NCBI RefSeq assembly: GCF_051903075.1 | Contig: NZ_CP182423.1 | Coordinates: 1,488,001-1,552,000, forward strand | Reading direction: 5' to 3' | DNA length: 64,000 bases | Source: Embleya sp051903075 | GTDB lineage: Bacteria; Actinomycetota; Actinomycetes; Streptomycetales; Streptomycetaceae | In this document: positions 33,807 to 42,870 of the stretch, in pieces | Numbering within the stretch: the first letter of the stretch is position 1 | Layout: each line of letters begins with the position of its first letter | The notes under the pieces: generated by a model | Seen by the model: the letters and a program-made list of their open reading frames with translations, nothing else | Database searches by the model: none | What the model was told of the DNA's origin: nothing | Program-made: the position numbers and the translations under genes

Positions 33807-34727
33807 ATGATCGATCTGGATGTGCGGCTCCTGGAGTCCTTCATCGCCGTCGCACAGGAGTTGAACATCACCCGCGCCGCCGCCCGGTTGCACCTGACCC
33901 AGCAGGCGGTCTCCGGCCACATCCGGCAGTTGGAGCGGGCCCTGCGGGTCGATCTGCTCGTCCGCACCCACCGGGGTGTCCTGCTCACCTCCGCCGGCGA
34001 CGAACTGGCGGCCGGCGGCAAGGCGGTGGTCGCCGAACTGGGTGGCCTGATCGAGCGGGTGCAGCGGGTGGCCCGGGGGCAGAGCGGCACCCTGCACCTG
34101 GCGTGTTGCCCCTACGCCACGTCCCTGTTCGCCGGCGAGGTGGCCGGCGCGCTGGAGGCGGCGGTGCCGGGGCTGACCGTGGAGTTGACCACCGTTCGCA
34201 CGCCCCGCGAGGAACTGGTGCTCCTGGACGCGGGATCGGCCGACATCGCGTTCATGTGGCTGCCGATCGGCGAGGTCGGCCTGCGGTACGCGGAGGTGCG
34301 TACCGACGGGCGCGTCGTCGCGGTGGCGCCGACCCACCGGCTCGCCGGGCGCGACACGGTGAGCCTGGCCGACCTGGCGGAGGAACCGGTGGTCTGCCCG
34401 GACGTGTTCACCTCCGCCGAGGCCGAGCGGCACTGGATCGCCGACCCGCGCCCCGACGGCTCGCCCGCGCCGCGCGGTCAGGTGGTGGCCCAGATCGAGG
34501 ATGCCCTGCTCACCGTCGCCCGCGGCCGCGCGGTCTGGCTCGCCCCGGAACCGATCGGCCGCTGGGCGCCGGCCGCCGGCGTGCGCTGGATCCCGGTCGT
34601 GGACGCGGCACCGTCGGTCCTGGCCGTGGTGTGGACCGAACGTGCGCCCGAGCCGCTGGTCGCCCGCCTGATCGCCGAGGTCCGCTCGATCGTCGGCCGG
34701 TCCCCGAACCGACCCGGCCGGGCCTGA
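33807..34727 (+). CDS. LysR-family transcriptional regulator
   Basis: A 306-residue LysR protein: DNA-binding domain (RLLESFIAVAQELNITRAAA, LHLTQQAVSGHIRQLE) and an effector domain from about residue 90. The effector region contains two adjacent Cys (HLACCPYATSLF), unusual at this place and possibly redox-relevant. ATG 33807, with GTG 33804 one codon earlier. It is divergent from the MFS gene and convergent with a TetR gene. Confidence 0.92.
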   Translation: MIDLDVRLLESFIAVAQELNITRAAARLHLTQQAVSGHIRQLERALRVDLLVRTHRGVLLTSAGDELAAGGKAVVAELGGLIERVQRVARGQSGTLHLACCPYATSLFAGEVAGALEAAVPGLTVELTTVRTPREELVLLDAGSADIAFMWLPIGEVGLRYAEVRTDGRVVAVAPTHRLAGRDTVSLADLAEEPVVCPDVFTSAEAERHWIADPRPDGSPAPRGQVVAQIEDALLTVARGRAVWLAPEPIGRWAPAAGVRWIPVVDAAPSVLAVVWTERAPEPLVARLIAEVRSIVGRSPNRPGRA

Positions 34728-34797
34728 TGTCCGGCGGATCCGGGCGGTGCCCGACAAGGCCGCGATCCGCCGGCCGGACCCGCGTCGACGCCCGCCC

Positions 34798-35421
34798 TCA
34801 CGCCCCCGGCTCGGGCCCGACGGCCGGAGCCGAACGCATCCGCAACAGCGGCAGGTAGACCTCGTCCACGATGTCGATCACCACCTCGTCCGCGATCGGC
34901 GCCCCGAACAGCAGGAATTCGTTGCGCAGCAGGTCGGTGGCCACGCCCGCACGGCGCGAGGTCGGCACCGCGGGGTCGATCTCACCCCGCTCGACGGCGC
35001 GTTCGAGCACCCGACGGGTCCGTTCCGGGCCGACCGTATGCATCCGCTCCCGGACCAGGCGGGCGAGTTCGGGGTCGTGCGTGGTCTCGGCGAGCAGGCC
35101 GCGCAGGATGCCGCCGAGCGGACCGGCCAGCTTGGCCGCCATCTCCCGCAACAGCGCGAGCATGTCCGCGCGCAGGTCCCCGGTGTCGGGTGGTTCGCCC
35201 TCGCCCACGCCGATCAACTTGCAGGCGTCCATGGCCAGTTCCGCGCGACTGGGCCAGCGCCGATAGAGCGTGGCCTTACCGGTGCGAGCGCGGGCGGCCA
35301 CCCGCTCCATGGTCAGTCCGGCGTAGCCGAAATCCATCAGTTCGGCCAGCGTCGCCGTCAGGATGGCGTTCTCCAGCTCCTCGCCGCGGCGTCGTGGCCC
35401 CTTGCGATGGTCGACACTCAC
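34798..35421 (-). CDS. TetR-family transcriptional regulator
   Basis: A 207-residue TetR protein. The helix-turn-helix is in YAGLTMERVAARARTGKATL, followed by YRRWPSRAELAMDA. The C-terminal domain (LAGPLGGILRGLLAET, then RTRRVLERAVERGEID) matches the AefR/TetR_C_16-like group. GTG 35421. It is divergent from the P450 operon across 137 bp with a clear dyad, so it is the probable repressor of that operon. Confidence 0.92.
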   Translation of the reverse strand: MSVDHRKGPRRRGEELENAILTATLAELMDFGYAGLTMERVAARARTGKATLYRRWPSRAELAMDACKLIGVGEGEPPDTGDLRADMLALLREMAAKLAGPLGGILRGLLAETTHDPELARLVRERMHTVGPERTRRVLERAVERGEIDPAVPTSRRAGVATDLLRNEFLLFGAPIADEVVIDIVDEVYLPLLRMRSAPAVGPEPGA

Positions 35422-35513
35422 CTCGACCGGGCCGACATTCGGTGACAGGTCAACTCCTCAAAGTTATCGAGAGATCGTTGCGTTCTCTGTGGGATGAGCC
35501 TAGCCTCCCAAGC

Positions 35514-35532
35514 AGAGAACCACTCGTTCTCT
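35514..35532. promoter_or_regulatory. TetR operator of the P450 operon
   Basis: AGAGAAC-CACTC-GTTCTCT is a perfect 19-bp dyad ending 26 bp before the P450 start. A further half-site GTTCTCT lies at 35482-35488. The position between the divergent TetR and P450 genes fits a shared operator. Confidence 0.75.
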
Positions 35533-35558
35533 ATCAGATCAAGGCTGCGAGGGGATCG

Positions 35559-36815
35559 ATGACCGAGACCGCTGCGACCTTCCCCACCGACGAGACCCCG
35601 ACCTTCCCGACCGGGGCCGGCCCCGACGAGGCTCCCGCCTTCCCGAGCGACCGCACCTGCCCCTACCGACTGCCCGACACCTACAACACGCTACGCGACG
35701 CGCCGAGTTCGCTGCGTCGGGTGACCCTGTACGACGGCCGCCCGGCGTGGGTGGTGACCCGGTACGAGGCGGCCCGGAAACTCCTGGCCGACCCCCGGCT
35801 GTCCTCGAATCGCGCGAACCCCGACTTCCCCCTGACCTCGCCCCGCCTGTACGCGCTGCGCAACCGCAGGCCCGGCTTCCTCGCCCTGGACCCGCCCGAG
35901 CACGGGCCGCGACGGCGGATGACCATCAGCGAGTTCACCGTCCGGCGGATCAAGGGCATGCGCCCGGATGTGGAACGCATCGTGCACGCCGCGATCGATG
36001 ACCTGATCGCCGACGGTCCGCCCGCCGACCTCGTCACCCGGCTCGCCTTACCGGTGCCCTCCATGGTGATCTGCGAGTTGCTCGGCGTCCCGTACGCCGA
36101 CCACGACCTGTTCCAGGACGCGAGCAGGCGCCTGCTCCAGGCCGTGGACGGGCCGGATGCGGTGGCCGCGCGCGACCTGCTGGAGGACTACCTCGGCGGC
36201 CTGATCGCCCGACTCGAACTAGACCCCGGTCCGGGCCTGCTGTCCCACATGGTGACGGAGTATGTGGCCAAGGGCGCGCTCGACCGCCAAGAACTGGTCG
36301 ACACCGCCGTCCTGTTGCTCGTGGCCGGCCACGAGACCACCGCGTCGATGACCTCGCTCGGCGTGATCACCCTCCTCGAACACCCCGAGCAACACGCCGC
36401 CTTGCGTGCCGATCCGACCCTGATCCCGGGCGCGGTCGAGGAGTTGTTGCGCTACCTCGCCATCGCCGACATCGCGGGCGGGCGCGTGGCCGTCGCCGAC
36501 ATCGAGATCGACGGGCAACTGATCCGCGCGGGCGACGGCGTGATCGTGGCCAACTCCATTGTCAACCGGGACGGTTCGGTCTTCGAGGATCCGGACACTT
36601 TCGACATCCGGCGCTCGGCTCGTCACCACCTCGCCTTCGGCTACGGCATCCATCAGTGCCTCGGCCAGAACCTGGCCCGCCTCGAACTCGAAGTGATCAT
36701 CGCCGCGTTGTTCGACCGGGTACCGACGCTGCGACTCGCCGTCCCGGTCGAGGACGTGAAACTGCGGCCGGGCGCCTCGATCCAGGGGGTCAACGAACTC
36801 CCGGTGACGTGGTGA
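35559..36815 (+). CDS. Cytochrome P450 (CYP105-like)
   Basis: A 418-residue soluble heme monooxygenase. It has the I-helix oxygen-activation motif AGHETTAS (256-263), the K-helix ExxR (E295-R298 in EELLRYL), and the heme loop FGYGIHQCLGQNLARLEL with ligand C367. These are the exact CYP105-type patterns in Streptomyces, a family active on xenobiotics and secondary metabolites. ATG 35559 has GAGGGG upstream. The next gene, a ferredoxin, overlaps the stop codon by 4 bp, so electron donor and enzyme are co-translated. A ferredoxin reductase is not in the window. Confidence 0.95.
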   Translation: MTETAATFPTDETPTFPTGAGPDEAPAFPSDRTCPYRLPDTYNTLRDAPSSLRRVTLYDGRPAWVVTRYEAARKLLADPRLSSNRANPDFPLTSPRLYALRNRRPGFLALDPPEHGPRRRMTISEFTVRRIKGMRPDVERIVHAAIDDLIADGPPADLVTRLALPVPSMVICELLGVPYADHDLFQDASRRLLQAVDGPDAVAARDLLEDYLGGLIARLELDPGPGLLSHMVTEYVAKGALDRQELVDTAVLLLVAGHETTASMTSLGVITLLEHPEQHAALRADPTLIPGAVEELLRYLAIADIAGGRVAVADIEIDGQLIRAGDGVIVANSIVNRDGSVFEDPDTFDIRRSARHHLAFGYGIHQCLGQNLARLELEVIIAALFDRVPTLRLAVPVEDVKLRPGASIQGVNELPVTW

Positions 36816-37030
36816 CCGCCCCCGAACGTGTCGCGCTGCGGGTGATCGGCGACCGGAGCGTCTGCGTCGGCGCGGGCCTGTGCGCGCTGAGCGCACCCGA
36901 ACTCTTCGACCAGGACGACGACGGCCTCGTCACCGTACTGACGCCGCACCCCGAACCCCGCGCCCACCGTGCCGCCCGCCAGGCTGCCGACCTGTGCCCC
37001 TCCGGCGCGCTCCGCGTCATCGAGGAATAG
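36812..37030 (+). CDS. [3Fe-4S]-type ferredoxin
   Basis: A 72-residue ferredoxin with the P450-partner pattern: CVGAGLC, where the second ligand position is not Cys, and a late CPSGAL. Three cysteines thus bind a 3Fe-4S cluster, as in other actinobacterial ferredoxins that serve CYP105-type enzymes. The acidic stretch FDQDDDGLVTV suits docking. GTG 36812 overlaps the P450 stop (GTGA), implying translational coupling. Confidence 0.93.
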   Translation: MTAPERVALRVIGDRSVCVGAGLCALSAPELFDQDDDGLVTVLTPHPEPRAHRAARQAADLCPSGALRVIEE

Positions 37031-37201
37031 CAACCCTACGGAACGGCACCACCGGGGAATACGAGGAACGGCGCTTCCCGGGACCGGCCCGACGACGGGA
37101 CCGGTCCCGGTCCCGTCACCGCCGCTTGTTTGACGAATCAACCACACGTCGCCGAATCCGAGGTCACCAGGATCTGACGCCCTTCGGGCACCCTTGACCA
37201 T

Positions 37202-37226
37202 GAAAACCGATCACCTTATGGTTTTC
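37202..37226. promoter_or_regulatory. Inverted repeat upstream of the beta-glucosidase
   Basis: GAAAACC (37202-37208) and GGTTTTC (37220-37226) form perfect 7-bp arms 11 bp apart, 57 bp before the GH3 start. The low GC content and symmetry suggest a repressor site. The convergent TetR gene at 39613-40191 is a candidate binder but is not adjacent to this site. Confidence 0.5.
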
Positions 37227-37282
37227 GAACCGGGCGGTGCCCTCCCCGGCCCGCCCACGGAGCCATCGATCGGAGTCGCCTG

Positions 37283-39541
37283 GTGGAGCACGACCTCACC
37301 CTCGCCGACAAGGCCGCGCTGACCAGCGGTGCGGGACAGATGACCACCAAGGGGCTCGACGCTGCCGGCATCCCGTCGGTCACCATGTCCGACGGCCCGC
37401 ACGGACTGCGGCTCCAGAGCGAGGACCCGCAGAACGGCCAGCTCGACCTGCGCCCCGCCGCACCCGCGACGTGCTATCCACCCGCCGTCGCCCTCGGCAG
37501 CAGCTGGGACGTCGAACTCGCCCACCGCGTCGCCGGCGCGATCGCCGTCGAGGCCGCCGCGCACGGCATCGGTGTACTCCTGGGACCCGGCATCAACATC
37601 AAACGATCGCCGCTGTGCGGACGCAACTTCGAGTACTTCTCCGAGGACCCCGTGCACTCCGCCGCGCTCGGCGGCGCGATGGTGCGGGGCCTCCAGGACG
37701 CCGGCGTCGGGGCCACCCTGAAGCACTACGCGGCCAACAACCAGGAAACCGAACGCATGCGGGTCAGCGCGGACATCGACGAGCGCCCGCTGCGCGAGAT
37801 CTACCTGCGCGCCTTCGAACGCATCGTCCGCGACGACGATCCGTGGGCGGTGATGTGCGCGTACAACGGCGTCAACGGCGTGACCCTGTCCGAGAACACC
37901 CGGCTGCTCACCGACATCCTGCGCGCCGAATGGGGCTACGAGGGCCTGGTGATGTCCGACTGGGGAGCGGTCCGCGACCGGGTCGCCGCGCTGCGCGCCG
38001 GCCTCGACCTGGAGATGCCTCCGACCGGCGGCCGTACCGACCGCGAGGTGGTCGCCGCCGTCGACTCCGGCGAGTTGGACGAGGCCGTACTGGACCGCTC
38101 GGTCGCCAGGCTGATCCGCTTCGCCCACCGGGGCGCCCGGCCGGCCGGCGACGGCTCGACCGCGCCCTACGACGACCACCACCGCCTCGCCGGCGAAGCC
38201 GCCGACAACTGCGTGGTGTTGCTGCGCAACGACGGCGGCCTGCTGCCCCTGGACCCGACCGCCGGGCGGATCGCCGTGCTCGGCGAACTGGCCCGCACCC
38301 CGCGCTTCCAGGGCGGCGGCAGCTCCCAGGTGACGCCGACCCGGGTGGACGTACCGCTGGACCGGCTGCGCGCGCTGGCTGACGGCGCCCGGGTCGAGTT
38401 CGCGGCCGGATACCCGCTGCCGGACGGTCCCGAACCCGACGCCGATCCAGCCATGTTGGCCGACGAAGCGGTGCGCGTGGCCGCCGCGAGCGACACCGTC
38501 GTCCTCTTCCTCGGCCTGGCCCGCCAGGACGAGTCGGAGGGCTTCGACCGCGGGCACATCGACCTGCCCGCAGACCAACTCGCTTTGCTGGAGCGGGTTT
38601 TGACGGTCAATCCGCAGGTGGTGGTGGTGCTGTCCAACGGCGGCGTGGTGCGCACCGCCCCCTGGCACGACCGGGTACCCGCGCTGGTCGAGGGTTTCCT
38701 GCTCGGCCAGGCCGGCGGCGGCGCCCTCGCCCGGGTGCTGTTCGGCGTGGTCAACCCCTCCGGCAAGCTCGCCGAGACCGTGCCGCTGCGCCTGGAGGAC
38801 GCGCCGAGCTTCCTGTCCTTCCCCGGCTCCGAGGGTCATGTGCGCTACGCCGAGGGCATCTTCGTCGGCTACCGGGGCTACGACGCCGCCCGCCGCGAGG
38901 TCGCCTTCCCGTTCGGGCACGGCCTGTCCTACACCACGTTCGACTACGGCGACCTGCGCGTGGAGAGCACCGACGAGGGCGCCGGGTTCACGGTCCGGGT
39001 CACCGTGACCAACATCGGCGACCGGGCGGGGCGCGAGGTCGTACAGATCTACTCGGCCGCCCCGGCGGGGTCCCGCGTGGAGCGTCCGGTCCGCGAGTTG
39101 CGCGGCTTCGCCTCGGTGCGGCTGGAGGCGGGCGAGAGCCGCGAGGTCGCGGTGTCCTTCGCCCGGACCGACCTCGCCTACTACAGCGTGCGCGAGGACG
39201 GTTGGCGGGTGGAGGGCGGCACCTACCGGATCGAGGCGGCGGCGTCCTTGCGGGACGTGCGCCTGACCGTCGAGGTCGACGTCGAGGACTCCTCGCGCAC
39301 CGGCCTGGACCTGCGCAGCACGCTCGGCGAATGGCTGGCCCACCCCGTCGGCGGCCCGCTGCTCCTGGAGTGCCTGGCCGCGACGGAGCATGCGATCGCC
39401 TCGCGCCTGGCGGACGACCCGATGTTGCTGCGCGCCGCGCAGGGCGTGCCGCTGGAGGTGATCGCCGACTTCGCCGGCGGCATCATCCCCCACGACCAAC
39501 TCGCGGAACTCGCCGACCGCGTGGCCGCCCCCGTCGGCTGA
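37283..39541 (+). CDS. Glycoside hydrolase family 3 beta-glucosidase
   Basis: A 752-residue GH3 enzyme. The N-terminal barrel contains GPGINIKRSPLCGRNFEYFS, LKHYAANNQETER and the nucleophile D226 in LVMSDWGA. The second (alpha/beta) sandwich domain follows with NDGGLLPLDP and RQDESEGFDR, then a fibronectin III-like domain (VTNIGDRAGREVVQIY) at about 560-630. No signal peptide is present, so it acts on imported oligosaccharides or glycosides in the cytosol. The start GTG 37283 matches the family N-terminus. It is followed by a strong terminator and a convergent TetR gene. Confidence 0.94.
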   Translation: MEHDLTLADKAALTSGAGQMTTKGLDAAGIPSVTMSDGPHGLRLQSEDPQNGQLDLRPAAPATCYPPAVALGSSWDVELAHRVAGAIAVEAAAHGIGVLLGPGINIKRSPLCGRNFEYFSEDPVHSAALGGAMVRGLQDAGVGATLKHYAANNQETERMRVSADIDERPLREIYLRAFERIVRDDDPWAVMCAYNGVNGVTLSENTRLLTDILRAEWGYEGLVMSDWGAVRDRVAALRAGLDLEMPPTGGRTDREVVAAVDSGELDEAVLDRSVARLIRFAHRGARPAGDGSTAPYDDHHRLAGEAADNCVVLLRNDGGLLPLDPTAGRIAVLGELARTPRFQGGGSSQVTPTRVDVPLDRLRALADGARVEFAAGYPLPDGPEPDADPAMLADEAVRVAAASDTVVLFLGLARQDESEGFDRGHIDLPADQLALLERVLTVNPQVVVVLSNGGVVRTAPWHDRVPALVEGFLLGQAGGGALARVLFGVVNPSGKLAETVPLRLEDAPSFLSFPGSEGHVRYAEGIFVGYRGYDAARREVAFPFGHGLSYTTFDYGDLRVESTDEGAGFTVRVTVTNIGDRAGREVVQIYSAAPAGSRVERPVRELRGFASVRLEAGESREVAVSFARTDLAYYSVREDGWRVEGGTYRIEAAASLRDVRLTVEVDVEDSSRTGLDLRSTLGEWLAHPVGGPLLLECLAATEHAIASRLADDPMLLRAAQGVPLEVIADFAGGIIPHDQLAELADRVAAPVG

Positions 39542-39553
39542 GCGCGGCGAGTC

Positions 39554-39595
39554 GGGTGGGCGGGGACCCCTTCCCCGTGGGCTCCCCGCCCACCC
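39554..39595. terminator. Bidirectional hairpin terminator
   Basis: Perfect 13-bp arms (39554-39566 and 39583-39595) with a 16-nt loop lie between the convergent GH3 and TetR genes. Confidence 0.82.
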
Positions 39596-39612
39596 TTGCC
39601 CGGGAACAGGGC

Positions 39613-40191
39613 CTAGTCGGGGCGTGGCGGCGCGATCAGTTCCAACAGGTCTTCGAGCGCCTGTTCCATGTCCACGGAACGATCGTTGAGCCACTGCAAC
39701 TGGATGCCGTCGGCCACCGCGAGCACCAACGACGCCAGCCGCTCCGGCGGAATCGTGCTCTCGATCACGCCGTTGCGCGCCTGCCGGGCCAACAGCTCCC
39801 GGATCTGCCCGCGCACCCGCGGATACCGCTCGGCGAAGAACGCATGCGCCGGATGCTCCGGATCGCTGCCGGCCGCCGCCATCGACACGAACAACTCGAT
39901 CAACCCGGCCGCCCGCGCCCCCGCGCGCACGATCTCCAGATGCGGATCGGGCCCCTGGTACTCGTTCCAGAGCCGCCCGTTCTCCTCGTCCCGAGCCCGA
40001 AGCACCTGCGTCAACAGGTCTTCCTTGGACGCGAAGTAGTGCATCAGCCCCGGCAGGCTCAGGTCACACCGCGCCGCCACCTTGCGCAGCGAGGTTCCCC
40101 GGTATCCCTCTTCGGCGAAAACTTCCAGCGCGACCCGAAGAATCTCCCGCCGCTTCGCCTCACCCTTCCCATACGGGCCACGCTTCACCAT
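39613..40191 (-). CDS. TetR-family transcriptional regulator
   Basis: A 192-residue TetR protein. The N-terminus is basic (MVKRGPYGKGEAKRREIL), the helix-turn-helix is RGTSLRKVAARCDLSLPGLM, then HYFASKEDLL, and the C-terminal domain is of the BetI/TetR_C_6-like type (RARDEENGRLWNEYQGPD). TetR genes of this type often accompany GH3 beta-glucosidase genes in Streptomyces and control them; here the two are convergent and share a terminator. The link is from context only. Confidence 0.9.
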   Translation of the reverse strand: MVKRGPYGKGEAKRREILRVALEVFAEEGYRGTSLRKVAARCDLSLPGLMHYFASKEDLLTQVLRARDEENGRLWNEYQGPDPHLEIVRAGARAAGLIELFVSMAAAGSDPEHPAHAFFAERYPRVRGQIRELLARQARNGVIESTIPPERLASLVLAVADGIQLQWLNDRSVDMEQALEDLLELIAPPRPD

Positions 40192-40259
40192 GCCGCCACC
40201 CTAATGCGCCCCCACCCCCCGACCCTCACCCCGACAACGAGGCAGCGGGGGGCGTGGGG

Positions 40260-40943
40260 TCATCGGGGGAGGGCGGTCACCTTCGTTTGGAAGTCCTTCA
40301 TGGAGACGATCCGGTCCTCGGTCGGCAGTTGCATGGTCACCGGGGCGCCGAAGGAGTCGTAGGTCGTGGTGGAGACGTGGCCGGCGCGGTTGGAGTCCAG
40401 GCGCAGCACGTAGGGCTTGTCCTTGGCGGCGATGAAGTAGGTGTCGGTGGTGGTGCCCTGGTGGGCGACGATCGCGGTGGTCGGCACGCCGGCGACGGTG
40501 GCGGCGAGCTTCTTGTCCTCCTTGGCCGAGGAGGCGACCTCGTAGAACATGCCGCACCCGTCCCTGGCGGGTCCCCGCACAAAGGACTGCTTCAGATCCG
40601 CGGGTACGTCGTAGGCCGCACCGCCCGCCTTGCGCAGCGATTCCACCGCGAGGTCGGTGCTCATGTACAGGTCCGTGCCGTGGCAGAACATCTCGCCGGC
40701 CCGTTCGGTCCCACCGATCGTGATCACGATGTGCAGCCCCTGGTGGGGGTCGGACCAGATCTCCTGGGTGCCGCCGGCCACCGCCGTGGTCGACCCCTTG
40801 GCGTGGAACGTGGTCGCGCCCATCGCCGTGTTCACCCGGGTGGGGGTGCCGCCGGATTCGTCCTCCGACGTGGAACACCCGACGGCGGCCACTCCGAGCG
40901 CCAACGCGGCGACGGCCACCGAGCGTATGCGGATCCTGCCCAT
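40260..40943 (-). CDS. Putative lipoprotein of unknown function
   Basis: A 227-residue exported lipoprotein. The signal peptide MGRIRIRSVAVAALALGVAA ends in the lipobox VGC, with Cys near residue 23 as the lipidation site, followed by an acidic Ser/Gly linker. The mature domain (HQGLHIVITIGGTERAGEMF, TYFIAAKDKPYVLRLDSN) looks like the LolA/LppX-type half-barrel found in actinobacterial lipoproteins that bind lipids. Two Cys in the mature part (MFCHGTD and DGCGMFYE) may form a disulphide. ATG 40943 has GGAGG upstream. It is divergent from the small membrane protein at 41183. Confidence 0.75.
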   Translation of the reverse strand: MGRIRIRSVAVAALALGVAAVGCSTSEDESGGTPTRVNTAMGATTFHAKGSTTAVAGGTQEIWSDPHQGLHIVITIGGTERAGEMFCHGTDLYMSTDLAVESLRKAGGAAYDVPADLKQSFVRGPARDGCGMFYEVASSAKEDKKLAATVAGVPTTAIVAHQGTTTDTYFIAAKDKPYVLRLDSNRAGHVSTTTYDSFGAPVTMQLPTEDRIVSMKDFQTKVTALPR

Positions 40944-41182
40944 GCGTCCTCCGTACCTCGACCGATTCCCCCCGGGAACCGGCCCGACGATCATCCGCCG
41001 AGCCTAGGGTGCGCTCCCGCACGGGTCATTGCCGAAACCCGGCAGTCAACTCGGCCCCAGAGCGCGGCATACGCGCGGGCACGGGTTGGATCCGCCGACC
41101 GTGCCCCCCTGGGGCGGGGTTCGGCGGCTCCAGCAGACCCCTCCCATGAGTTCGTCGCCGGAGAGGGCGTCGCCGCGAACGG

Positions 41183-41488
41183 GTGCTGCGATTCCTCGTG
41201 TGGGGCGCGGTGTTCCTGCTCGCCTGGCACGGCATGGAGTTCGTGGTACACGGCGTGCTCGTGGAGGCCGACGTCATCTCCGCCGACCCCGACCTGCGGA
41301 GCGTCAGGCGCTGGTACACCTACCTGTGGGGGCCGTGGTTCCTCGCCGGCGGCCTCGGCTTCGCCCTGGCCGCCCGGGCGCACCTGAGCACCGTCGCCGA
41401 CCGGCCCGACGCCCGCCGCGCCGGCCGCGTCGGCGCGCTCTGCGCCCTCGTGCCGTCCGCCGGCCTGACGGTGCTCGCAATGGTGTAG
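41183..41488 (+). CDS. Small membrane protein (DUF3995-like)
   Basis: A 101-residue protein with three hydrophobic segments (LRFLVWGAVFLLAWHGMEFV, YLWGPWFLAGGLGFALAA, GALCALVPSAGLTVLAMV). The middle motif RRWYTYLWGPWFLAGG resembles the DUF3995 pattern. GTG 41183 lacks a clear ribosome site. Its last 169 bp overlap the opposite-strand GT87 frame, so one of the two genes probably ends differently than the frames suggest. Function unknown. Confidence 0.65.
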   Translation: MLRFLVWGAVFLLAWHGMEFVVHGVLVEADVISADPDLRSVRRWYTYLWGPWFLAGGLGFALAARAHLSTVADRPDARRAGRVGALCALVPSAGLTVLAMV

Positions 41489-42747
41489 CCGCGCGCCGGC
41501 CGTACGTGACCCGGGTGGGCGGCCACCAGCACGAAGGCCAGGCCGTAGGCCACATAGCAGGACGAGCGGAACAATTCGAAATCCGTCATGTGCCACTCCT
41601 GGTCGGGCAGGTGTGGCACCGACCAGACCAGGAAGCTCGGAAAGACCAGGAGAGCGGCGAACAGCGCGGTGTGCGCCCGGGCGTGCGGGCCGTGCAGCGT
41701 GGTCCACAGCAGCAGGGCGATGGGTACGCACCACACCCAGTGGTGGCTCCACGAGATCGGGCTGGCAAGGAGCCCGGTCACCGCGCACGCGGGCAGGCCC
41801 CACGCGTCCCCGCGCCGCCGGTACGCGATCAGCGTGCAGCCCAGGCCGAGCAGGCTCAGCACGACGATCACCGCGGTCCAGCCGAGGCCGAGGTCCCGGG
41901 TGCCGGCGAGCCGGGTGAGCAGGCCGCGGATCGACTGGTTCGCGGCGTTCTCCAGCCGCCCGACCCGCTCCGGATCGAAGACCAGGTCGGTCCAGAACCG
42001 TCGGGTGACCCCCGGCAGCACCATCGCCGAGAACGCCACGGTCGCCGCCGCCGTCGCCAGCGCCGTGCCCGCCTCCCGGCGCCGCCCGGTGAGGAGGAGG
42101 TACACCACGAACACCGCCGGGGTGACCTTGATCCCGGTCGCGATCCCGAGCACCACCCCGCGCAGCGCGGCCCCGCGCGGCCGGGTGAAGTCCCACAGGA
42201 CCATGGCCGCCACGGCGAGGTTGACCTGCCCGTACCGCATGGTCGTGAACACCGGCTCGAACCAGATGGCGAACGTCGTGGCCGCCGGCACCACCGCCGG
42301 CCCGAGCCGACGCCCCTCGGGATCCACCAGCCGCATCGACAGGCGCACCACGACCGCGACGAGCACCAGGTTCACCGCGACGCCGACCCCGAGCAGCACC
42401 CGCAGGGGCAGGTAGGTGAACGGCACGAACAGCAGCGCGGCGAACGGCGGATAGGTGGCGCGCAGGCCGTGCGGCGTGTTCAGCGGGCCGTACAGGTCGA
42501 TCCCGTCGCGCACCGCCAGACCCTCGGCGCGGTAGACGACGAGGTCGACCATGGACGGGTGGCTGAGGTGGCGCACATACAGATATACGGCGATCGAGCA
42601 CGCGCAGGCGAGGGTCCATCCGACGATCCGCCGTCGCTCCCCGAGCCATCCCCACCGCACCCACGCCGCGGCCGGTCCGAGGCGCGGGGGCACCGAGGCG
42701 TCTCGCCGAACCATGGGATGTGAACCGGACCCGACGGGTCGTCTCAT
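41320..42747 (-). CDS. GT87 polyprenyl-phosphate-mannose-dependent mannosyltransferase-like protein
   Basis: A membrane glycosyltransferase of the GT-C fold, DUF2029/GT87 family (relatives include alpha-mannosyltransferases such as PimE). About ten hydrophobic segments are seen, with the family loop VDLVVYRAEGLAVRDGIDLY, where the Asp after the first helix is the expected catalytic base, and TYPPFAALLFVPF. It uses polyprenyl-phosphate mannose outside the membrane. The family-like part ends near residue 420 (AYGLAFVLVAAHPG). The last 55 residues are Arg/Pro-rich and encoded antisense to the small gene at 41183-41488, so the stop may have been lost. ATG 42747 is likely, with ATG 42714 as alternative. 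Confidence 0.85.
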   Translation of the reverse strand: MRRPVGSGSHPMVRRDASVPPRLGPAAAWVRWGWLGERRRIVGWTLACACSIAVYLYVRHLSHPSMVDLVVYRAEGLAVRDGIDLYGPLNTPHGLRATYPPFAALLFVPFTYLPLRVLLGVGVAVNLVLVAVVVRLSMRLVDPEGRRLGPAVVPAATTFAIWFEPVFTTMRYGQVNLAVAAMVLWDFTRPRGAALRGVVLGIATGIKVTPAVFVVYLLLTGRRREAGTALATAAATVAFSAMVLPGVTRRFWTDLVFDPERVGRLENAANQSIRGLLTRLAGTRDLGLGWTAVIVVLSLLGLGCTLIAYRRRGDAWGLPACAVTGLLASPISWSHHWVWCVPIALLLWTTLHGPHARAHTALFAALLVFPSFLVWSVPHLPDQEWHMTDFELFRSSCYVAYGLAFVLVAAHPGHVRPARGYTIASTVRPADGTRAQSAPTRPARRASGRSATVLRCARAARAKPRPPARNHGPHR

Positions 42748-42870
42748 GGGACGAAACTAACCCGTCGGGCGGGTGCCGGTGCGGCTGTCGGCACCTGCGT
42801 GTCGGTCGGGGGTGAGGCGCGCCACGTGGCTTCCGGGTTGGAAATTGTCCGAATTTGCCTTAGATTCAAT

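Noticed and set aside
35559..37030. Could the P450-ferredoxin operon be part of a biosynthetic gene cluster in this window?
   Set aside because: No polyketide, peptide, terpene or sugar-tailoring core gene flanks it; neighbours are a TetR gene and a GH3 glucosidase.
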